A stretch of DNA of 64,000 nucleotides, from positions 2,914,001 to 2,978,000 of the forward strand of contig NZ_CP043839.1 of NCBI RefSeq assembly GCF_032878955.1. The letters are read 5' to 3'. Below are positions 32,490 through 41,222 of this stretch, piece by piece. Source of the stretch: Butyricimonas paravirosa. GTDB taxonomy: Bacteria; Bacteroidota; Bacteroidia; Bacteroidales; Marinifilaceae. Each line of letters opens with the position of its first letter. Positions within the stretch are counted from its first letter, which is position 1. A program made the position numbers and the translations under genes. The notes below the pieces were generated by a model. That model saw only the letters and a list, made by a program, of their open reading frames with translations. It was not told the DNA's origin and made no database searches.

Positions 32490-35400
32490 TCATTTCAAAA
32501 TTGAAGGACGTCCCTTGTGAATCACGGGTGGATATTGATTTCCAAGAGCTTTCGTACCAAAGTCCATGTCCCGAGTGGAACGTGATAAATTATCCGACCC
32601 CCGCTTATCATTCTTCACAAACTCATCGAAAGAATACGTTTCTCCGGCGTAAAGCATGATACGTTTCACGATGGCCTCCCGGCTAATGGCACTATGATAC
32701 TGGATATTGTTATTCATACAACTATTTTGTTCCGACCGAAAAACACCTCGGGTATGCGTAAATCCTCCTTCATAAATATCCACCACATCACTATAACGAT
32801 CATCAAATATAAAATGAGCCCAAGGCACCTCATGCATTTTCCCGGTAAGAGAAAGGTTCTCGTACCATCCTAATGCTTTTCCCCACTTAAATGCACCCAA
32901 ACAAAGACAATCATCAATAAAACTATTGTAATAAATATATTCGTCCCCCAATTTTCCAAAACCATGTCCTCCCGCCTCATGTTGTACGATTCCCCTAGCA
33001 TCGTAAGGATAATTGTCTCCACTTAAAGGACAAAAAGCAATTGCACTTCCATCTTCCCACATTTGTGTAATACCCCCATAATCTGTTGTATTAGGAGTTA
33101 TTACAATCAACGACTGACTCAAATTACTTTCATTCACGGAAGGAATCTTCATCACATAGGCAAAAATTTCATCGTATTCACCTAATAATCCGACATCATT
33201 TGTAAAAGTTGTTCCAAATTTTGTATCTCGAATAGTATTTACACCTCCTATCCCATTTTCCGGAGAAACTGCAATAGCCGTATAAACATCGAAATAATCA
33301 CGATACGTCCGATAAGGCTCGATAGCAAAAAAACGTTCCATTTGTTCATTCATTACCTGCAAATAATCACCTCTTGAGATATCTTCCGCATCGTAACCAT
33401 CACCTAAAAAGATTAAATTAATCCCTTGTCCCACTTTATGGTTTTGTAAAACAAGCACTTCATCATCAGCATACTCAAAGCCATATTGATAAACACGACA
33501 AGATGTTGTATAATCATAATCCTTTAGCCTAAAAATAATCTCCCCCTCCCGATAACTTGTACCGGACTCTAACGTAAGGGTCAATTCCGTTTTCTTATTC
33601 CCACTCATCGCAGATAAAGTACACCATTCCGGTTTACTTTCTACTTCCCATTCTCCTTCTGCATCCAAAATTAATTTACGCTCAGACTTCCCATTCAAAG
33701 CTTTCACAATAGTCGGACGACATATTAATTCTCTATGTGCAGCTATTCTCTTAAATTCTCGCCACCCGGGCGCAGCACGATATTGTTCAACGACTGATTC
33801 GGGAACTTCAAGCGTAAAATTATCCTTCGGAACACCTTCAAATGCTCTAGAATCCACCACATCAGCAGGAATCGTCCCCTTGCAAACAATACGCCCCACG
33901 TTGAAACAATTAGCGAAAGCCCCTCCTGGATAGGAATCTATATATCCTATATATTCTAAATTTTCAGGAAATATAATTTCTTCAAATCCACATCTAGCAA
34001 ATGCACCTGCGCTAATACTTGTAACACTCGGGGGAAACTCTAATATACCACTTAATCGCACATTGTTTTCAAAAACACTCATACCTATACTTCGCAAATT
34101 TTGTGGTAATTTTAAATTACCTGAAAAATTACAATTAATAAAAACCTCATCTTCAAGTATAAATATTTTTGATGGTAAATTCAATTCTCCTTTAAATTTA
34201 CAAAGACCAAAAGCCCTTTCTCCTATTGCTATGATTCCATCATGCATTATCAATGCCCCATCAAAACCTCCACCATAAAAAGCAAAAGATGAGATTTCTG
34301 TTATCCCTTGAGGAATTTTTAGACTCCCTGTTATTCCACTACAATGATGAAATGCAGAAGCACCTATATACTGAAGACTTTCTGGAAGCATCAATGTTCC
34401 TGTAAAATTTTTACAGGAATAAAAAGCCTGAGTACCAATATATTTTAATTTATCTGGTAATTTTAATTCACCTATAAAAGCACATGTTTCGAAGGCGGCA
34501 GCTCCGATATACTCTAATGTAGAAGGTAAAGTCAAAAGCCCTCGAAGTCCTGAACACCGCCCAAAAGCAAGTTCTTCAATCTTCACAACACCTTCCGGTA
34601 TAATTAATGATCCCATCAATGACTTACACTCACAAAAAGCAGCATAATCAATTTCCTGTAATTGATCTGGCAAAATCACGCTTTGTAATGAAGATTTAGT
34701 GTGCAAAGCATGAGTAGGTATTACATCTCCTCTAGCAGGCCGTCCATTATCATCCATTCCTCCTTTTACGATCTTTACCTCCTTCAAATTCAGCGCTTGC
34801 AACCGATCCATTGAATCCCTCATGAAGTAAAAATCCAAAGCATTAATCTCGCCCGTTATTTTCAAGTTCTGCAAATTCCTAAAATCTTTCTTGGCAGCCG
34901 TGATACACTCTTTCAATTTACCAGCCTCGGACTCAATCACGATATACTCCCTAGCAGTCGCATCATGTGATGCCAGATCAACTTCCCAAGCCGTGATAGA
35001 TTCACTAACCAATACAAACTCATATTTCCCCTCATTGGCCTTTTTATCTACCCGAATCGTGAAATTATGCATTTTAGAAGGCACGTAAGTAAACGTTTCA
35101 TTCTTTGAAAACGAGTACGCAACCCCATCAACAGTTATACTAAATAATTTCACTCCGGTAGCCACCTCCTGCGGCACGACGATCGCCCGGAATTCATCCC
35201 CATGCTTATAAGGGATCGTCCCTGTTGTCGCCACTTCGCCTGTAACGGTTACAATACCCGTGGCCAAATCGACCCGCGCCCCACGTTTCGTGTTCGTGAC
35301 CAGCACTTGTTTTTCCAACTTGGTCCATTCCCCTTCACTAAAACCCTTTCCCTCCTGCAATGTCACCCGGGCATTACTCATTTTATGACGGAACGAGAGC

Positions 35401-35906
35401 CGCACGACAGGTGTCAACGGAGCCACGTTCTCCGCTTTCCCCCAAAGAAAATCACTCGCCTCGTATCCTCCCATCTCCCCGTTCTCGGATAACTTGGACT
35501 GGTCCTTTCGAACTTCAAAGGCATAGGCATTCACGCTTTCCGGAGTCCCTACCGGATAATACCCATACACGTCAATGGGAGTCTTACTATCCTTCCAGAA
35601 CACATCGTATGCCGAATTCCATTTATAATTGGTTTCATCAAACGTGAATTGAAGATTTGTTGCCCGGTTCCCTTCATCCAACAAAGTCCCGGGAGAGCCT
35701 CCCTCGTAGTCCACGATATAAACTCCCATCACATCATTATGACAAAAACCACCATCATTTACCCGGGATAAAGTCACTTGATCAATCTCCCCGGAAAGTG
35801 AAATTAAGCAGGCCTGACCGGCATCAGGACCCGCTATTTCGTTATCGTAACATGCCCAACACACAAACGATAACACCATTGCAACCAGAAGAATTATTTT
35901 TCTCAT
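32490..35906 (-). CDS. Fimbrillin/LRR/BACON/M64-peptidase fusion lipoprotein
   Basis: 1138 residues. Lipoprotein Cys at about 19 (FVCWAC). A fimbrillin-like domain (about 20-310) has VYIVDYEGG, YEASDFLWGKAENV and RLSFRHKMSNARV. BspA-type LRRs run from about 330 to 720 (FYSCKNFTGTLMLPESLQYI and others). A BACON-like domain (about 740-815, WEVESKPEWCTLSAMSG) precedes a peptidase M64 domain with the zinc motif HEAGGHGFGKLGDEY; its first His is residue 976. M64 includes IgA-cleaving enzymes, but the substrate here is unknown. It is 15 bp after the first fimbrillin gene. A surface protease fused to an adhesin is plausible. Confidence 0.85.
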   Translation of the reverse strand: MRKIILLVAMVLSFVCWACYDNEIAGPDAGQACLISLSGEIDQVTLSRVNDGGFCHNDVMGVYIVDYEGGSPGTLLDEGNRATNLQFTFDETNYKWNSAYDVFWKDSKTPIDVYGYYPVGTPESVNAYAFEVRKDQSKLSENGEMGGYEASDFLWGKAENVAPLTPVVRLSFRHKMSNARVTLQEGKGFSEGEWTKLEKQVLVTNTKRGARVDLATGIVTVTGEVATTGTIPYKHGDEFRAIVVPQEVATGVKLFSITVDGVAYSFSKNETFTYVPSKMHNFTIRVDKKANEGKYEFVLVSESITAWEVDLASHDATAREYIVIESEAGKLKECITAAKKDFRNLQNLKITGEINALDFYFMRDSMDRLQALNLKEVKIVKGGMDDNGRPARGDVIPTHALHTKSSLQSVILPDQLQEIDYAAFCECKSLMGSLIIPEGVVKIEELAFGRCSGLRGLLTLPSTLEYIGAAAFETCAFIGELKLPDKLKYIGTQAFYSCKNFTGTLMLPESLQYIGASAFHHCSGITGSLKIPQGITEISSFAFYGGGFDGALIMHDGIIAIGERAFGLCKFKGELNLPSKIFILEDEVFINCNFSGNLKLPQNLRSIGMSVFENNVRLSGILEFPPSVTSISAGAFARCGFEEIIFPENLEYIGYIDSYPGGAFANCFNVGRIVCKGTIPADVVDSRAFEGVPKDNFTLEVPESVVEQYRAAPGWREFKRIAAHRELICRPTIVKALNGKSERKLILDAEGEWEVESKPEWCTLSAMSGNKKTELTLTLESGTSYREGEIIFRLKDYDYTTSCRVYQYGFEYADDEVLVLQNHKVGQGINLIFLGDGYDAEDISRGDYLQVMNEQMERFFAIEPYRTYRDYFDVYTAIAVSPENGIGGVNTIRDTKFGTTFTNDVGLLGEYDEIFAYVMKIPSVNESNLSQSLIVITPNTTDYGGITQMWEDGSAIAFCPLSGDNYPYDARGIVQHEAGGHGFGKLGDEYIYYNSFIDDCLCLGAFKWGKALGWYENLSLTGKMHEVPWAHFIFDDRYSDVVDIYEGGFTHTRGVFRSEQNSCMNNNIQYHSAISREAIVKRIMLYAGETYSFDEFVKNDKRGSDNLSRSTRDMDFGTKALGNQYPPVIHKGRPSILK

Positions 35907-35921
35907 AAATATTGTTTTAGA

Positions 35922-36842
35922 TTATTCTGCCACCCCGCCATAATCCACCCCATCATCGTCCCATTGGCCGATATTGACGTTAATACCATTACTCGTTTTA
36001 TTCACCTTCACGGTAAAAGTATATCTTTTATTTTTCTCAAAAGTATGTCCTTTTTTCAACGTGTAATCTTTTCCATTCACGTTAACCACCAATAAGTCAG
36101 TTTCACTAATACTTTGTGGCACAACAAGCGCCCTGTACAACCCGTCATTCTTTCCCAAAATAATGCTTTGCTCTTCATTTACAGCCTCAACTTCTCCCGT
36201 GGCCAGATTGATGGATGCCGCAAGCCGGACATGATTAAACTTTACCTGTATTGCAGCCTCATCCAATGCCGCTTGCGTGAAACCATTTCCCGGCTCCACC
36301 TTTACCTGCGCACAACTAAAAACGTGATTCAACGTGATATTAACGGCCTGTTCCGTTGGGCTTACCCCCGAGGTCTTTCCCCAAAGGAAATCGCTCGCCT
36401 TGTAATTATCCACGGATGCCTGATCCGCTTTCACGTTAAAAACATGGCCAGACACGCTTACCGATCCAGAATAGGGATAGTAAGCATAAAAATCCGCTTT
36501 CGTTTCATCATCTTTCCAATATATGGTCTGATCCGGTGTCCAAGAAGAATTGTAAACAAAACGCATATTGTTCACGTGATTCCCTGTATTTTGCAAATCA
36601 CCAGCTTGTTGCCCGTCATAATTCACAACATACAATCCAATCTTGTCACCAGCTTCGAAAGTGGCATCTGTTGCCCTTGCAATATCCTGTACGCCAAAAA
36701 GCATTTTAATTTCTTTCCGTACCGGCTCCGGTGTCGGCTCTGGCGTTGGCTCCGGATCTCCACTACCGGATCCTCCAGAACATGCATATAGCAAAGCTAT
36801 TAGTATAAACCCGATCTTCTTTCTACCTGACATGATGTTCAT
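35922..36842 (-). CDS. Fimbrillin-family lipoprotein, first gene of the surface cluster
   Basis: 306 residues from ATG 36842; the frame opens at 36887, but that lies upstream of the predicted transcription start, and ATG 36833 is also possible. Lipoprotein signal LIALLYAC, then a Gly/Ser and Glu-Pro-Thr repeat spacer (PEPTPEPTPEP), then the fimbrillin body: ARATDATFEAGDKIGLYVVN, FYAYYPYSG, YKASDFLWGKTSGV and VNITLNHVFSCAQVKVEPGN, ending in a short beta segment. It probably builds or caps a surface fibre with the M64 fusion that follows 15 bp later. Confidence 0.85.
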   Translation of the reverse strand: MNIMSGRKKIGFILIALLYACSGGSGSGDPEPTPEPTPEPVRKEIKMLFGVQDIARATDATFEAGDKIGLYVVNYDGQQAGDLQNTGNHVNNMRFVYNSSWTPDQTIYWKDDETKADFYAYYPYSGSVSVSGHVFNVKADQASVDNYKASDFLWGKTSGVSPTEQAVNITLNHVFSCAQVKVEPGNGFTQAALDEAAIQVKFNHVRLAASINLATGEVEAVNEEQSIILGKNDGLYRALVVPQSISETDLLVVNVNGKDYTLKKGHTFEKNKRYTFTVKVNKTSNGINVNIGQWDDDGVDYGGVAE

Positions 36843-36867
36843 TTTAATAAAACTTGTAATTTTTATA

Positions 36868-36875
36868 CAAAGGTA
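36868..36875 (-). promoter_or_regulatory. -7 promoter element of the fimbrillin operon
   Basis: The minus strand reads TACCTTTG, matching TAnnTTTG, with a TTG about 20 bp upstream near 36896-36898. Transcription would start near 36861, about 19 nt before ATG 36842. Confidence 0.55.
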
Positions 36876-36956
36876 GGGGCATATCATTCAAAAATCAAGT
36901 TCATAATGGTTCATTTGCAGAAAAACAACTTTCCCTTAACATCCCATACAAAAGCA

Positions 36957-37083
36957 GGGACTGTCCTAAAAAGTCCTGCCTGTATTTACCATACTACCCC
37001 CTCCAGCTCCCCCTTACACAGGGGGAGAGCTGATTACCAAGCGATTTCTCCCCCTGTGTGAGGGGGAGTTAGTGGGGGTAGTT
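36957..37083. repeat. Foldback repeat element upstream of the fimbrillin operon
   Basis: GGGACTGTCCTAAAAAGTCC opens the element and forms a small hairpin with one bulge. The main palindrome is 36993-37083: ACTACCCCCTCCAGCTCCCC ... on the left and GGGGGAGTTAGTGGGGGTAG on the right, with CTGATTACCAAGCGATTT in the centre. The same centre and ends recur at 8794-8845 and 9035-9047. The rest of the gap down to the GT39 gene is AT rich with nothing further. Confidence 0.7.
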
Positions 37084-37103
37084 ATTTAAAATGCTCTTTT
37101 ACT

Positions 37104-38741
37104 TTATTTCTTTTCCAAGATCGTCACGTAACGAACAAATTTAGGAGAATAACGCTTTTTATCTGATTTCGGACGATTATTATTGTCGTAGACATCTATC
37201 AAACGTAGATTTACTTTCTCCTGTATCCCGACAGGCAGAACTTCCGTTGCTGGTTTACCGGAAACCAACACGACAGGCAAAGAATTCAAAAGTGTCGTAT
37301 CGCTTTTTATATCCCAAGGCAGTATGCGGCGACCAGCCTCGTATACCAGCTCGATTCTCAATTCCTCATCCGCCGGGTAATAGAAAGGTACGTGTTGTAA
37401 CTCTTCAATCTGACGGACGGCCTTGATACTCTTGATCTCCGTGTTATTGAACATATTGGCAACACGAGACATCAACAGGGTTTCCACAAGGATCAATAAT
37501 AGCACGACTCCCGTGAATACTTTCATGGATTTTATCCTCACCCCGCCCGCGAAAATTGAATAGGCGGCAACAAGGAACAGGATCGAAACAATAATCAAAA
37601 GGGTCAACCCGACTTCTCCTTCCCGGTAAAATAGAAGATAGACGGCAACCGGCATTCCTAAAGCGATCAATGCCGGGATAAAAGCATTCACACGAAATAC
37701 GACACGATCACTCGTCGTGAGCGTTTTTTCCTTCGCGGCGGTGAATATATAAACGATATAATGTGCCACAACCATCGCGGCCGGAATCAGTAACGGCAAC
37801 AAGTACCGAGTTTTTTTCTCCGGGAAAAGAGAAAGTAACACTAAAGTAACCACAGTCCACAAAACGGCAAACGTGTACTCCTTACGCATTTTGATTTTCT
37901 TCTTTAACCACGGCCAGCATAACCCGGTCAAGAGGAACAAAGCCCAGATTCCCGACTCGGCAAAGAACAACCAGTAGTAATACCAAGGACGTACATTTCT
38001 CTCGATCCAAGCCGTTGATTCTTTCGCCAGCACGAACAAGGCTGTATCCCGATGGAACACATACAGATAAAGCGGCCACCAGAAGCTGATTACTATAAAT
38101 AACAGCAACATGACCACGATAGGCCAGCCTTTTCTCTTGAGAGAAGGACGATAGATCCATATATAAGAGATCAAGAAAGGAAATAATAACGCATAGAATG
38201 CCACAGGCCCTTTACCCAAGAAAGACAAGCCCAAGAATATCCCGGCCCAAACAAAATTAGCCCAACTCGTTCGCACGCTCTTTATCCCTTTATAGAAGAA
38301 AAATATTGCTCCCAGCATAAAACTATGGCAATAAATATCCCATGTTGCCACCCGTCCTGCCATAATGACATTAAAGCTGGTCGCCATTACCAGAGCGGAA
38401 AGCAATCCCAATAACCTGTTGCCACTTAAAGCCGAAGCAAAGAAATAGAGGAAAAAAGCCATCAGCGTGGCCATAATCCCGGCGGCAGCACGCTGCAAAG
38501 ATATATTATCCGGTTGCAAATATTCGATTCCCGCGGCTACCCACGTCGGAAGAGGGGGTTTTTCCAAACGCAGTTCCCCGTTCATGGTAGGCACCAACCA
38601 GTTGTCATATTCAATCATTTCATGCGCCGTGACCAAATTACGGGACTCCATAATATCCTCATAAACAGAACCATTATTCACGAAAAAGGCGAACCAACAA
38701 ACGATAAGAATAAAAAGATAATGAATATAGTTTTTCTGCAT
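37104..38741 (-). CDS. ArnT-like glycosyltransferase (GT39 family)
   Basis: 545 residues with about 12 membrane helices and a short C-terminal periplasmic domain. The GT39/ArnT pattern is in the first loop: YEDIMESRNLVTAHEMIEYD then NGELRLEKPPLPTW (acidic residues and a KPP motif). Such enzymes move a sugar from a polyprenyl-phosphate carrier to lipid A or protein. It is divergent from a second GT39 gene. With the GT2 and lipid-A-synthase N-domain genes near 50 kb it could belong to a lipid A modification route; the sugar is not known. Confidence 0.85.
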   Translation of the reverse strand: MQKNYIHYLFILIVCWFAFFVNNGSVYEDIMESRNLVTAHEMIEYDNWLVPTMNGELRLEKPPLPTWVAAGIEYLQPDNISLQRAAAGIMATLMAFFLYFFASALSGNRLLGLLSALVMATSFNVIMAGRVATWDIYCHSFMLGAIFFFYKGIKSVRTSWANFVWAGIFLGLSFLGKGPVAFYALLFPFLISYIWIYRPSLKRKGWPIVVMLLLFIVISFWWPLYLYVFHRDTALFVLAKESTAWIERNVRPWYYYWLFFAESGIWALFLLTGLCWPWLKKKIKMRKEYTFAVLWTVVTLVLLSLFPEKKTRYLLPLLIPAAMVVAHYIVYIFTAAKEKTLTTSDRVVFRVNAFIPALIALGMPVAVYLLFYREGEVGLTLLIIVSILFLVAAYSIFAGGVRIKSMKVFTGVVLLLILVETLLMSRVANMFNNTEIKSIKAVRQIEELQHVPFYYPADEELRIELVYEAGRRILPWDIKSDTTLLNSLPVVLVSGKPATEVLPVGIQEKVNLRLIDVYDNNNRPKSDKKRYSPKFVRYVTILEKK

Positions 38742-38770
38742 AATCTTATGTACACGTTTAGATTAGAGTG

Positions 38771-38778
38771 CAAATTTA
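38771..38778 (-). promoter_or_regulatory. -7 promoter element for the minus-strand GT39 gene
   Basis: The minus strand reads TAAATTTG, matching TAnnTTTG, with a TTG about 18 bp upstream. Transcription would start near 38764, 23 nt before ATG 38741. Confidence 0.5.
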
Positions 38779-38916
38779 TAATAATAAAACTATTTTCAAG
38801 AGCATATCCTTCAAATAATGCAGGAAGAATTTTTTCTCCGGATGTAACAAAAAAGAAACATTTTTGGTATACATTTTGGACGTGTTTTGCGCGAAAAGGA
38901 TTTACATACTATAATC

Positions 38917-40488
38917 ATGAAAATTGAACGATATTTTATATTGCTTATTTTGGTGATTCCCGTGTTGATCCTACGGGATTTCACTCCAAACAACGAACTG
39001 AAATACCTCAGTATCGTTGATGAGGCCCTGCGAGACGGGTATTTCTTTACTTTCTACCATCAAGGAGAACTTTACGCGGATAAACCGCCCCTTTATTTCT
39101 GGTTACTCATGTTGAGCAAATGGATCTGGGGAGAATATAATATGTTTGGTCTTTCACTTTTTTCTATTATTCCCGCCCTGATTTCTGTCTATATCATGAA
39201 TACATGGGTTGAAGAAAAAACCACCACATCCTTGAGATGGAACGGTTCGCTGATGCTCTTCACAAGCGCATTTTTTATCGGTTCGGGCCTTGTCCTGCGC
39301 ATGGATATGCTGATGTGTATGTTTATTCTTCTTGCCCTGTACACGTTTTATAAACGTTATTCGGGCAAGGGACAACCGAGAGACCGTTTCTTGCTGCCCT
39401 TCTATATTTTCATGGCCATCTTTTCGAAAGGGCCCATCGGGTTTATCGTTCCCTTGATAACCATGCTCGTCTTTCTACTGGTGAAAAGAGACATCCGTTC
39501 CTTCTGCCGGTATTTCGGCTGGCGGGAATGGGGTATTTTATCGGGATTCTGTGCCATATGGTTTCTCGGTATTTATCTCGAAGGAGGATCAACTTACTTG
39601 AACAATCTTCTTTTCCATCAAACTATAAACCGAGCGATTGATTCGTTCGACCACAAAAAAGCATTCTGGTATTACGGGGTGACGTTCTGGTACTCCGTGG
39701 CCCCCTGGTCTATCCTGTACATCACGACAATCGTTATCGCGATAAAAAAGAAACTACTCACGACAGATAAAGAAAAACTTTTCCTCTCGGCAATCGTCTC
39801 GACTTTCGTCATTCTTTCCCTGTTCAGCGGAAAACTGGACATTTATATGCTACCCCTGTTCCCGTTCTTCACGTACTTGACGATCCTGTTGCTCCCGAAA
39901 ATCAAGGAGAAATGGATCACATTTTCCGTATATATTCCCGTGATAGCCCTTACCATCGCTCCCATTGTGGCATTTTTCATCCGCAACAAATTTAATGTTC
40001 CCGACTCACCATTTATTTATGTCGCCATCATAACATTGTTTATCTTCAGTTTAATAGCCTGTTATTTACTATATCGCAAACAAATGTACCGGGCCATCAA
40101 TTGTGCCGCACTGGGAATCCTAGCCACCCTGTTCACGGGAGCCTTTGCCTTACCCCGGATTAATCCATACATCGGTTTTACCGCTATGGCGAAAGAAGCA
40201 TATCATATATGCGAGGAAGAGAATATCGATCATTATTACTATTACAAATTCCGCAGCGGGGAAAACATGGACGTTTATTTAAAGGAAGAGGCCATAAAGG
40301 TCACGAATGAAGATTCTTTATTTAATATCTACCAGAAAGGCGACTGCATGATTTTCGTCAAAGAAAAGAACGTTACACGTTCCCCGGCACTCGCCAACTG
40401 GATTCAACAAACCCATCACGAGAAGATCGGAAACTTTTATCTTATCCACCCCACTTTAAATACATCGTCTTTATATGATCAACCTTAG
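38917..40488 (+). CDS. Second ArnT-like glycosyltransferase (GT39 family)
   Basis: 523 residues from ATG 38917 (MKIERYFILLILVIPVL); the longer frame adds ten non-hydrophobic residues. About 11 membrane helices. The acidic first loop (LSIVDEALRDGYFFTFYHQG, then ELYADKPPLYFWLL) is the GT39/ArnT catalytic pattern. A C-terminal periplasmic tail of about 100 residues follows. It is divergent from the other GT39 gene, separated by 175 bp, so they may be alternative or sequential transferases. The two share the fold but differ in sequence. Confidence 0.84.
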   Translation: MKIERYFILLILVIPVLILRDFTPNNELKYLSIVDEALRDGYFFTFYHQGELYADKPPLYFWLLMLSKWIWGEYNMFGLSLFSIIPALISVYIMNTWVEEKTTTSLRWNGSLMLFTSAFFIGSGLVLRMDMLMCMFILLALYTFYKRYSGKGQPRDRFLLPFYIFMAIFSKGPIGFIVPLITMLVFLLVKRDIRSFCRYFGWREWGILSGFCAIWFLGIYLEGGSTYLNNLLFHQTINRAIDSFDHKKAFWYYGVTFWYSVAPWSILYITTIVIAIKKKLLTTDKEKLFLSAIVSTFVILSLFSGKLDIYMLPLFPFFTYLTILLLPKIKEKWITFSVYIPVIALTIAPIVAFFIRNKFNVPDSPFIYVAIITLFIFSLIACYLLYRKQMYRAINCAALGILATLFTGAFALPRINPYIGFTAMAKEAYHICEEENIDHYYYYKFRSGENMDVYLKEEAIKVTNEDSLFNIYQKGDCMIFVKEKNVTRSPALANWIQQTHHEKIGNFYLIHPTLNTSSLYDQP

Positions 40489-40562
40489 AAGTATTTCTAT
40501 CCATTTACATACTTTATCCCTATATCTTGAAAAATACGATTAAGAGGTGAAACATTTTTTCC

Positions 40563-40570
40563 TATATTTG
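40563..40570 (+). promoter_or_regulatory. -7 promoter element just before the ECF sigma gene
   Basis: TATATTTG matches TAnnTTTG and ends only 4 bp before ATG 40575. The predicted start site falls on or next to the ATG, so the transcript could be leaderless. Confidence 0.5.
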
Positions 40571-40574
40571 TCCC

Positions 40575-41153
40575 ATGGTAACAATCAAGGACACAACATT
40601 AATTAAATCTTTCAATGAAGGGGATCCTATGGCTTTCAAAGTCATATTCGATCGCTATTATAAGATTTTGTGTTCCTATACCTACCATTTTATCCGCACG
40701 CCTTATGCTGTTGACGATATTGTGCAGGACATTTTCGTAGCTCTATGGAACAGACGGGAAAAATTTGATTGTATCGAAAAAATCAGTTCTTTTCTTTTTG
40801 TCTCCGCACGTAACGCTTGCCTGAATCATGCCAAACATGAACAAATGAAAGCAGCAAAACTGAAAGAATTTGTTGCCCAAACAGATGAAGCCGTTTACGA
40901 TGATTATATCATTATGGCCGAATTCGACCAGAAATTAAACCACTGGTTGGAGTCCTTGCCCACAGAATGCCGCAAAATTATCGATATGTCTGTTTCCGGA
41001 ATGAAAAATGACGAAATCGCCAAAGCCCTCAACATTTCCATTAATACGGTAAAAAATCAGAAGGTCAAAGGATTTAAAATTCTCAAGGAACTATATAAGG
41101 ATGAATATCTTACAATCCTGTTTTACATTTTCATATCACTTGGTGCAAAATAA
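40575..41153 (+). CDS. ECF RNA polymerase sigma factor (sigma-70 family)
   Basis: 192 residues. Region 2 spans about 15-85 (FNEGDPMAFKVIFDRYYKIL ... AVDDIVQDIFVALWN). Region 4 is at about 125-180 (LPTECRKIIDMSVSGMKNDEIAKALNISINTVKNQKVKGFKIL), with the usual helix-turn-helix. This is the Bacteroides-expansion class paired with FecR anti-sigma factors. It should drive the SusC/SusD genes downstream when the receptor signals that ligand is bound. The FecR gene follows after 69 bp. A short hydrophobic C-terminus (YLTILFYIFISLG) is unusual for the region and may help membrane contact. Confidence 0.93.
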   Translation: MVTIKDTTLIKSFNEGDPMAFKVIFDRYYKILCSYTYHFIRTPYAVDDIVQDIFVALWNRREKFDCIEKISSFLFVSARNACLNHAKHEQMKAAKLKEFVAQTDEAVYDDYIIMAEFDQKLNHWLESLPTECRKIIDMSVSGMKNDEIAKALNISINTVKNQKVKGFKILKELYKDEYLTILFYIFISLGAK

Positions 41154-41222
41154 TTTTCAAAAAAATAAATCCCGCATAGTACGTTAGAAGGAGTCGATTG
41201 TTATACTATAAAAGAGATAACA

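Noticed and set aside
36114..36791. 225-codon plus-strand frame
   Set aside because: It is antisense to the fimbrillin gene and lacks a plausible start region or composition.
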